Source: an uncultured Clostridia bacterium (GTDB taxonomy: Bacteria; Bacillota; Clostridia; Christensenellales; Borkfalkiaceae). Taken from it: a stretch of 56,425 nucleotides of DNA. The stretch is from assembly GCA_944354535.1 (NCBI GenBank), contig CALVPY010000015.1:1-56425 (forward strand), in the 5' to 3' direction. The notes under the pieces are model-generated. The model was not told the origin of the DNA. It worked only from the letters and a program-made list of their open reading frames with translations, and ran no database searches. A program made the translations under genes and the position numbers. Below are positions 50,213 to 56,425 of this stretch, one piece after another (position 1 is the first letter of the stretch; every line of letters begins with the position of its first letter).

Positions 50213-52032
50213 CGGCAAAGGAGATCTCTCCGCGCGGCTGGCTGAAAGAGCAGCTCGAAATTCAAGCGCGCGGGCTTGCGGGCAATCTCGACAAGGTCTG
50301 GCCGGACGTGCGCGACAGCAAATGGGTGGGCGGCAGCCGCGAGGGCTGGGAACGCGTTCCCTATTGGCTGGACGGCTTCATCCCGCTCGCCTTTCTGCTG
50401 AGGGATGAAGACATGATCGTCCGCGCCAAACGGTATATCGACAAGATCCTTGCAGGGCAGTGCGAAGACGGCTGGATCTGTCCCTGCTCCGAAGAGGAGC
50501 GCAAGAGCTACGACGTCTGGGCGCTCTTCCTCATCCTGAAAGTGCTCGTCGTATGGCAGGAATGTTCGGACGACGGGCGCATCGAAGAGGCGGTCTACCG
50601 CGCGCTCTTTCAGTACCGCGATCATATCCGCACCGACGCGCCGCACGGCTGGGCGGCAGCAAGGTGGTACGAATGCCTCATCCCGCTCCTGTGGCTGTAT
50701 GAACGCCGCCCCGAGCCGTGGATGAAGGAGCTTGCGCACATCCTGAAGATCGAAGGGACCGACTTTTCGGCGGCGGGCCCGCTCTGGAAGAAGACGGACA
50801 AGAAGTGGACGATGTATACGCACGTCGTGAACGCCGCCATGAGCCTCAAAGCGGGGCCGCTCTACCGCCGCTTCCTGCAAAAGGAAGGCCGCATTCAGGA
50901 CAAAGACGCGGAGCGGATGTTCCGATCGCTTGAAAAGTATCACGGCACGGCGGTCGGGCATTTCACGGGGGACGAGTGCCTTTCGGGCACGAGCCCCATC
51001 CACGGCACCGAGCTGTGCGGCGTCGTCGAGGCGATGTATTCCTATGAATGGCTGTTCGCCCTGACGGAAAAGAGCGTCTGGGCAGACAGGCTGGAAATGC
51101 TCGCCTTCAACGCTCTGCCCGCGGCGGTCTCGCCCGATATGTGGTCGCACCAATACGATCAGCAGAGCAATCAGATCGCCTGTACGGTGCAGAACGAACC
51201 GAGCGTCTTCAACACCAACTCTCCCGATGCGAACGTGTTCGGGCTGGAGCCCAACTTCGGGTGCTGTACGGCAAACTTCGGGCAGGGCTTCCCCAAATTC
51301 GCGCTCTCGGCGTTTTTCAAACAGGGGGAAGACACCCTCGTCTCGGCGGCGCTCGTGCCTTGCGAAGTGAGAACGACGCTGGGCGAAACGCCCGTGCATG
51401 TCGTGCTCGACACCCAATATCCCTTCCGCGGGAAGCTTATTTACACGGTGGAAGGGGAGGGCGAATTCGCGCTCAGACTGCGCATCCCCTCTTCCTGCGT
51501 TTCCTTTACGGTGAACGGAAGGGAGGAGAAGGCAGAGGACGGCTTTTACACCGTCCGCAAGCGTTGGAGCGGGCAGGAGACGCTGATCGTCGAACTGCGC
51601 TTTGAAGTGCGGCTCATGCCCCGTCCGCGCGGGCTGTATGCCGTCGCGCGCGGCCCCTTGGTGTATGCGCTGCCCATCCCCGAACGCTGGGAACGGCGCG
51701 AATACGAAAAAGACGGCGTCGAACGGCGCTATCCTTACTGCGATTACGACGTTCTGCCTGTCGGCGAATGGCAGTTCGCGCTGTGCGGGGAGCAATTCTC
51801 CGTGCAGGAGCGGGCGTTCGAAGCTCCCTTCACGCCCGAAGCGCCGCCTGTTTGCCTCGAAACGGACGCCGTGCCCATCGCATGGGGGTATCGGAAGGGG
51901 CAGAAGGCGGTCTGCCGCGAAACGCCCCGAAGCCGCACCCCCTTAGGATGCAGGAAAAAAGTCACCCTCATCCCGTACGGCTGCACCAATTTGCGCATGA
52001 CGGAGCTCCCCCTCGTCCGTGCGGAACAATAA
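50200..52032 (+). CDS. GH127-like (DUF1680) glycosidase
   Basis: A 610-residue cytoplasmic protein with the (alpha/alpha) barrel of the DUF1680/GH127 group: ERVPYWLDGFIPLAFLLRDEDM, QCEDGWICP, GTSPIHGTELCGVVEAMYSYEW, PDMWSHQYDQQSNQIAC and FGCCTANFGQGFPKFA. The paired Cys355-Cys356 match the region carrying the catalytic zinc-thiolate Cys in GH127 beta-L-arabinofuranosidases, though the rest of that site is not verified. A C-terminal beta domain has RGLYAVARGPLVYALPI. ATG 50200 lies 9 bases after GGAGGA and overlaps the GH112 end by 13 bases, making it the last gene of the operon. Activity on arabinofuranoside is only the family expectation. Confidence 0.85.
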   Translation: MQRLTAKEISPRGWLKEQLEIQARGLAGNLDKVWPDVRDSKWVGGSREGWERVPYWLDGFIPLAFLLRDEDMIVRAKRYIDKILAGQCEDGWICPCSEEERKSYDVWALFLILKVLVVWQECSDDGRIEEAVYRALFQYRDHIRTDAPHGWAAARWYECLIPLLWLYERRPEPWMKELAHILKIEGTDFSAAGPLWKKTDKKWTMYTHVVNAAMSLKAGPLYRRFLQKEGRIQDKDAERMFRSLEKYHGTAVGHFTGDECLSGTSPIHGTELCGVVEAMYSYEWLFALTEKSVWADRLEMLAFNALPAAVSPDMWSHQYDQQSNQIACTVQNEPSVFNTNSPDANVFGLEPNFGCCTANFGQGFPKFALSAFFKQGEDTLVSAALVPCEVRTTLGETPVHVVLDTQYPFRGKLIYTVEGEGEFALRLRIPSSCVSFTVNGREEKAEDGFYTVRKRWSGQETLIVELRFEVRLMPRPRGLYAVARGPLVYALPIPERWERREYEKDGVERRYPYCDYDVLPVGEWQFALCGEQFSVQERAFEAPFTPEAPPVCLETDAVPIAWGYRKGQKAVCRETPRSRTPLGCRKKVTLIPYGCTNLRMTELPLVRAEQ

Positions 52033-52055
52033 AAAAGCGCCGCTTTGGGCGGCGC
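52031..52055 (-). terminator. Terminator of the AraC-type regulator gene
   Basis: GCGCCGC (52037-52043) pairs with GCGGCGC (52049-52055), followed on the minus strand by six T (52031-52036). It overlaps the end of the GH127-like gene. Confidence 0.75.
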
Positions 52056-52065
52056 GGGAAAACGT

Positions 52066-52959
52066 TCAAGAATTTAAGTATGGGGGGGGGGTATGCATTT
52101 TCTTGAGATGTTCGGACGGCGAGATGTGATTATATCGTTTGAACACTTTGGAAAAGTACAGCGGATCGGAAAACCCGACCGCATAGGCGATCTCGCTTAT
52201 CGAAGTCATGCCCTTCTCCATCAGGACATAGCTCATGGAGATGCGCTTTTGCGAAAGATATTCGCGGAAGGGCAGCCCCATCTCCTCGCGGAAGGTATGC
52301 GAAAGATAGTTTTCGTGGATGTGGATGGCATTTGCGATCTCCTTGACGGAGAGCTCGGGGTCGGAATAGCGGCGGTTGATATATTCGAGCGCCTGCTCCA
52401 CATATTCCTTGCGCTTGACGCCCGTCTTTTGGGGTTCTTTGTCGCGATGGGCGGCAAGATACATCAGCTGATAAATTTTTAAGAAGTTGGAAAGGAAGAC
52501 GCTGTCGATGATCTCTCTGAGCGGCCCGTGCACGGCGAAGTTGGCAAAGAACGCCTTTTGCAGTTCCCGCCGCAGCTCCTTCGGCACCGTAACGACGCCG
52601 CTCTCTAAGCCGAAGCCCATCTCCGCGAAGTACGTCTTGCACTTCTTCCCGTTCACCGAGACCCAGTAAAAGCTGGCGGGGCGGTTGGGGTTGGTCTGAT
52701 AGGCGCTGTCGGCGTCCGGGCGGAGCAAAAAGCAGTCTCCCCGTTTGAGTTGGGTGCGCTTTTCCCCCGAGAAGAAGGTGAGGCTCCCGCCGATGATGAA
52801 GTGCAGGCGGAAGGCGGGGTAGCTCCCCGCCGAAACGCGCGGCTTATCGGGCAGGGTGTTCTCGAACCCGTAGTGTTCGACGTTGATATCGGTGTTTTCC
52901 GAGGCGGCGCCCGTGATCGTCAGCGTGTGCGTCTCCCGTTCGAACTGAGATAACTCCAT
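52066..52959 (-). CDS. AraC-family transcriptional regulator
   Basis: A 297-residue regulator. The N-terminal cupin-like sensor domain (about 1-150) has AFRLHFIIGGSLTFFSGEKRTQLKRGDCFLLRPD. The C-terminal double HTH (about 195-290) has LSVKEIANAIHIHENYLSHTFREEMGLPFREYLSQKRI and ISEIAYAVGFSDPLYFSKVFKRYNHISPSEHLKK. Such proteins sense sugars and activate nearby catabolic genes, so it probably controls the operon at 30148-52032 and/or the surface gene at 53142. ATG 52959 has a weak GGATGG at 9 bases; ATG 52971 is in frame. The last residues (HTPPPYLNS) are encoded by a run of ten C, a potential slippage tract. Confidence 0.92.
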   Translation of the reverse strand: MELSQFERETHTLTITGAASENTDINVEHYGFENTLPDKPRVSAGSYPAFRLHFIIGGSLTFFSGEKRTQLKRGDCFLLRPDADSAYQTNPNRPASFYWVSVNGKKCKTYFAEMGFGLESGVVTVPKELRRELQKAFFANFAVHGPLREIIDSVFLSNFLKIYQLMYLAAHRDKEPQKTGVKRKEYVEQALEYINRRYSDPELSVKEIANAIHIHENYLSHTFREEMGLPFREYLSQKRISMSYVLMEKGMTSISEIAYAVGFSDPLYFSKVFKRYNHISPSEHLKKMHTPPPYLNS

Positions 52960-52993
52960 AATAAGTACCATCCGCAAGATCGGTCGTGTGACT

Positions 52994-53022
52994 ATTATAG
53001 GAAAAAACAAAACATTTGTCAA
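52994..53022 (-). promoter_or_regulatory. Consensus promoter of the AraC-type gene
   Basis: On the minus strand TTGACA (53017-53022), a 17-base spacer and TATAAT (52994-52999), all perfect consensus. No equally good plus-strand promoter is seen for the divergent gene at 53142. Confidence 0.9.
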
Positions 53023-53141
53023 GGGCGGCGGCGTGTTCCGCCGTCGGGCAGAAAGAAAAACGGTCGAAAGGCGGCTCCCCGTCAAGGGCAAAGGGGCGCC
53101 CGCCAAGACAAATAAAAGAAAAAAAGATAGGAGGAAACTTT

Positions 53142-56100
53142 ATGAACACAGTTAGCAAGAAGAAGACGATGCTCGCGTGTTTGCTTGCCGCCGCCCTGGG
53201 CGCAAGTACTTGTGCGGGTGGGCTTCTGCTCAAAGCGGACGCGGAAAGTGTAGGGATCTCATCGCTTGTTGCCGTAACGGGCGACGCGCAAGTGGAAACC
53301 GCCCCGCGGCAGTACAAGTTAAAGAACAATAGCAGTGACGGAAAGCCTGCGGGTACGGCTGTCGGAGATACGGGGCTTTATGTCGCTTCTACCAAAGATG
53401 ACAGCGCAGACGGCTATACCGTTGCTCTGAACGGCATTTTTACGGGCTCCGTCGGTATGCAGATCGCTTTCCCGGGTGAGGGATTTTGGGATGGTTCCTA
53501 TCGTGAAGCAGTCATGACGGTCACTTCCATCACCGATCCCGAGGAGACGTTCCAACTGCATTTGGATGATGTTTGGGGTATGTATGCCTATGTAACATTT
53601 GAGTACGGGGAGGAGACATTGACCAGAAGCAGGTCAAAATATTATGGAGATAGTTTTGATCAGGTGACAGGCGCCGATAATGCCGATTGGCTTTATTATA
53701 AAAATACAAGCGATTATTTTTTCCCCGTCATGGGCGTTTTCCAGGATGCGGGCTCGCAAGCCGACCCTCGGCGTGAAACATCGTATTTCGGGCTTGAAAT
53801 GACCGCCGACGGTGCGTTGAATGTCATTTTGACTTCGAATACAAACTGGGGAGCTCCGTTTAAGCGTGTGCTTGCTTCCTTTGCCGAAGACCCCGAAACC
53901 TTTGAACCCAAGACGGAGGGGCAGGGATCGACGCCCAATCTTCCCAAGCTGGAATCCTTCAAAGACGGCTATACGATCCGCTTTGATATTTCCGACAATG
54001 CGAATAACAAAGCCTGCGATTTTCTGCTTGAATCGATCGCCGTCAGCGAAACGGGCGATGCATACAGGTCTGAAAACAACGGCACCGTCTATACGCTGAA
54101 TACGGAAACGTTGGACGCGATGCCTTCGTTCTATCAGACTTGGTATGACGTTCCGTCCATCACGGTTCCCGAGGAAAAATATGTTGCGGCGGGCGAGGAC
54201 ATTACGCCTCCTGCGGCGACCTATGCCACCAACGGAAACCCTTCGGCGAAAAACCCCGTCACGGATATCGACTACCGCGTGAACGGCGGCGAGTGGACGG
54301 AAGCCACGGGCGGCGTCATCTCCGGCCTCGAAGCGGGCGACGAAGTGGATGTCCGCTACAATGTCCCCTGGAACAATACGACGGTCTCCGAGATCATCAC
54401 CCTCTCCGTGCGCAATATGACGGCGCTTTCGGCACAGGACGTTGTGCGCGTGAAGGACGCCAAGGTGACGGCGAACGGGCAGGGCGCTTCGGGTGAAACG
54501 TTGACCGAAAACGGCCTGCTGCTGGAGCCGACCATCGAACCGAGCTACACCTTCGACTTCGTCGGCCGCTTTACGGGCAATACCGAGCTCCGCTGGGGCA
54601 CGGCGGCAGAGGAAGGCTGGGCTGTCAACGGCAGGGTGGAGTTCACCATTGCCGAGGCGGGCAACCCCGAGAATTACTTCAAAGTCGTATGGCTTGCGCC
54701 TTATCAGAGTGCGGCATATGTCGAATATGTCTATAACGGCACGACGCTTTACTGCGCACGCGATTCATGGGGCGGCGATACATTTTATTATGCATATGCA
54801 GATGTAACGAACAACGGTAAGGCTCAAGCGAGACCCTTTGTCGGCGATGCAAGTTCTGTCGGTATCTTGGGCCTCGAATGGAACGGCGATGTGCTGAATG
54901 TGGTCGTACACAGCGGAAAGTATGATAATACCGAACTGATCCTCGCCTCCTTCGAGAACGACCTCAATGGCTTTGAGACTGTCACGGAGGGCACGGGCAG
55001 CAAGTCCAACCTTCCCAAGATCTCGTTTGCAAACGGCTATACCGTCTCCGTCAAGGTGACGGGCGCCATCGACTTCCTGCTCTATGACGTGACGACGGCG
55101 GCGGACGAAGTCTCCTTCGATACGGAGAGCTTCTCCTACGAGCCCGTCTGGTACACGCGCGGCAAGGCGATGCCCGTCTTCGACGACATCCCCGTGCTTC
55201 CCGGCGTGCAGCTGGGCAGCGATACGCAGCTCAGAGTTCCCGAACTTACCTACACGGCGGGCGAAGATGCCGAGCTTTCTGTTGAGTGGGTCAAGCCCGA
55301 CGGCTCGAAGTCGACCGTCAGCGTGGGCGACGCGCTTGCGATGACGGATAAGGGAAATCATATCATCCGCTATACCGTGACGGCAGACGGCATTTCCTAT
55401 AAGAAGGAACTGACCGTTCACGTCTGCGATTATACGAAGGTTGTTTCGGGTACCCCAGCGACCTGCGTTTCGGCGGGCGAAGGGCTGTTCGAATGCGAAC
55501 ACGGAAATACGCTTGAGAAAGTCATCCCCGTCGATGAGAACGCGCACGCAGCCGTGCATCATGAAAAGGTCGATGCGACCTGCGCCGCGGAAGGCACCAG
55601 AGAGTATTGGGAGTGCTCTTACTGCGGCAAGATCTTCGCGGATGCCGAATGCAAAGAAGAGCTGGAGAAAGCCGACCTCGTCATCCCGAAGGACGATCAT
55701 TTCTATGAAGACGAGTGGACTTGGGACGGCGAGACGCCGACCGTCACGCTCACCTGCAAGTACTGCGGCGACGTGCAGAAGCCTGCGAATATCACCGTCG
55801 AAGTGGACGAGAACAGGAGCGTTCCCTCCACCTGCGAGACGCAGGGCAAGAAAATGCTGATCGCTTCCGTCATCTACGGCGGAAAGAGACATGTCTCTGC
55901 GCAGGAGATCGCGCTTCCTCTTGCGCCCCATACGCTGACGGCGGTCGCCGAAAAGGCTCCGACCTGCACGGCTGCGGGCAACAAGGCTTATTGGAGCTGC
56001 TCGGTCTGCGGCAAGCTCTTCCTCGACGCAGAGGGCAAGACGGAGACGACGTTGGAAGAAGTTACCCTTCCCGTCGCGGCGCACACCTACGGCGAGCCCG

Positions 56101-56425
56101 TATGGACTTGGAACGGCTATGATTCCGCAGAGGCGGCGTTCAAGTGCTCCGTCTGCGGCGACAGCAAGACGCTCACGGCAGAGATCAAGGTCGAAGCGAC
56201 CCCCGGAAGCTGCACCTCGGACGGCGAGCGCACCTACACGGCGACCGTTACGCTCGGCGACAAGACGTACACCGACGTCAAGACGGAGAGCATCTCCGCA
56301 TCTCATACTTTGACTGCCGTTGCCGAGAAGGCTTCGACCTGCACGGAAGCGGGCAACAAGGCTTATTGGAGCTGCTCGGTCTGCGGCAAGCTCTTCCTCG
56401 ACGCAGAGGGCAAGACGGAGACGAC
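53142..56425 (+). CDS. Giant surface protein paralog with CxxC repeats (3' end beyond window)
   Basis: The frame is open from ATG 53142 (SD AGGAGG) to the last base, 1094 codons without stop. The signal peptide (ALGASTCAGGLLLKADAES) and residues ~60-330 are clearly paralogous to the protein at 31124 (NGIFTGSVGMQIAFPGEGFWDG, GLEMTADGALNVIL, LPKLESFKDGYTI, DFLLESIAVSETGD). A second beta-rich module follows at ~465-660 (DFVGRFTGNTELRWG). From ~760 onward there are Cys-rich repeats of about 125-128 residues with EKAPTCTAAGNKAYWSCSVC and KCSVCGD-type CxxC pairs. Two copies are almost identical in DNA. Part of the first third is less GC-rich than the neighbours. The function is probably adhesion or glycan binding. 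Confidence 0.85.
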   Translation, partial: MNTVSKKKTMLACLLAAALGASTCAGGLLLKADAESVGISSLVAVTGDAQVETAPRQYKLKNNSSDGKPAGTAVGDTGLYVASTKDDSADGYTVALNGIFTGSVGMQIAFPGEGFWDGSYREAVMTVTSITDPEETFQLHLDDVWGMYAYVTFEYGEETLTRSRSKYYGDSFDQVTGADNADWLYYKNTSDYFFPVMGVFQDAGSQADPRRETSYFGLEMTADGALNVILTSNTNWGAPFKRVLASFAEDPETFEPKTEGQGSTPNLPKLESFKDGYTIRFDISDNANNKACDFLLESIAVSETGDAYRSENNGTVYTLNTETLDAMPSFYQTWYDVPSITVPEEKYVAAGEDITPPAATYATNGNPSAKNPVTDIDYRVNGGEWTEATGGVISGLEAGDEVDVRYNVPWNNTTVSEIITLSVRNMTALSAQDVVRVKDAKVTANGQGASGETLTENGLLLEPTIEPSYTFDFVGRFTGNTELRWGTAAEEGWAVNGRVEFTIAEAGNPENYFKVVWLAPYQSAAYVEYVYNGTTLYCARDSWGGDTFYYAYADVTNNGKAQARPFVGDASSVGILGLEWNGDVLNVVVHSGKYDNTELILASFENDLNGFETVTEGTGSKSNLPKISFANGYTVSVKVTGAIDFLLYDVTTAADEVSFDTESFSYEPVWYTRGKAMPVFDDIPVLPGVQLGSDTQLRVPELTYTAGEDAELSVEWVKPDGSKSTVSVGDALAMTDKGNHIIRYTVTADGISYKKELTVHVCDYTKVVSGTPATCVSAGEGLFECEHGNTLEKVIPVDENAHAAVHHEKVDATCAAEGTREYWECSYCGKIFADAECKEELEKADLVIPKDDHFYEDEWTWDGETPTVTLTCKYCGDVQKPANITVEVDENRSVPSTCETQGKKMLIASVIYGGKRHVSAQEIALPLAPHTLTAVAEKAPTCTAAGNKAYWSCSVCGKLFLDAEGKTETTLEEVTLPVAAHTYGEPVWTWNGYDSAEAAFKCSVCGDSKTLTAEIKVEATPGSCTSDGERTYTATVTLGDKTYTDVKTESISASHTLTAVAEKASTCTEAGNKAYWSCSVCGKLFLDAEGKTET
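55555..56425 (+). repeat. Tandem coding repeats of about 125-128 codons
   Basis: Three tandem units are visible, aligned on the TATTGG codons at about 55605, 55989 and 56364. Copies 2 and 3 are 375 bases apart and share an almost identical ~100-base block running from the CTGCACGG region to GAGACGAC. Copy 1 is 384 bases upstream and diverged. The array continues past the window end. Confidence 0.8.

Overview
The window looks like chromosomal DNA of a GC-rich, Gram-positive anaerobe of the Bacillota, most likely class Clostridia. The evidence is the mraY-murD-ftsW-murA-ftsQ-ftsA-ftsZ order, purine-rich Shine-Dalgarno sites, lipoboxes, CUT1-type sugar ABC transporters without an adjacent ATPase, and CCTCCCTC/GAGGGAGT palindromic intergenic repeats of the kind seen in gut Clostridia. 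A Christensenellales-like gut lineage is plausible, but the sequence alone does not prove it. I saw no rRNA, tRNA, transposase or CRISPR array.

Region 1 (1-8412) is the division and cell-wall cluster: partial mraY, murD, ftsW, murA and ftsQ, then a terminator, a consensus promoter, a divergent ftsA and ftsZ. Region 2 (8427-23700) is mostly housekeeping: a DUF1266 gene, clpB, recX, an NAD(P)H-hydrate repair enzyme, a nadD-yqeK fusion, rsfS and secA. Between these lie small accessory genes: a TM2 protein, a frameshifted Xre regulator, a DeoC-like protein without catalytic residues and membrane proteins. Region 3 (23819-29642) carries prfB, tsaD, a flavodoxin-family gene, a split-barrel flavoprotein gene and a CNNM/CorC-type transporter gene. 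Its gaps are packed with mosaic palindromic repeats, one of which supplies the ribosome-binding site of tsaD. The transporter gene has a promoter, a small leader ORF and an attenuator-like hairpin.

Region 4 (29643-56425) is an accessory glycan-uptake and degradation locus. After an AT-rich control region with a 19-bp direct repeat comes a roughly 22-kb run of same-strand, tightly spaced genes: a lipoprotein, a giant surface protein with a Gly/Cys C-terminal anchor, a sugar-binding lipoprotein, two permeases (the second frameshifted), a second giant secreted protein, a DUF4838 lipoprotein, and five enzymes without signal peptides (GH31-like, an uncharacterised TIM-barrel hydrolase, GH2, GH112 phosphorylase, GH127-like). 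A convergent AraC-type regulator follows, then a paralogous surface protein with near-identical CxxC repeats that runs off the window.

The inferred job is capture of a galactose-containing oligosaccharide at the surface, import by the ABC transporter, and phosphorolytic and hydrolytic breakdown in the cytoplasm. The large secreted proteins share a beta-rich module that I could not assign to a named family. It is the best candidate here for something undescribed.
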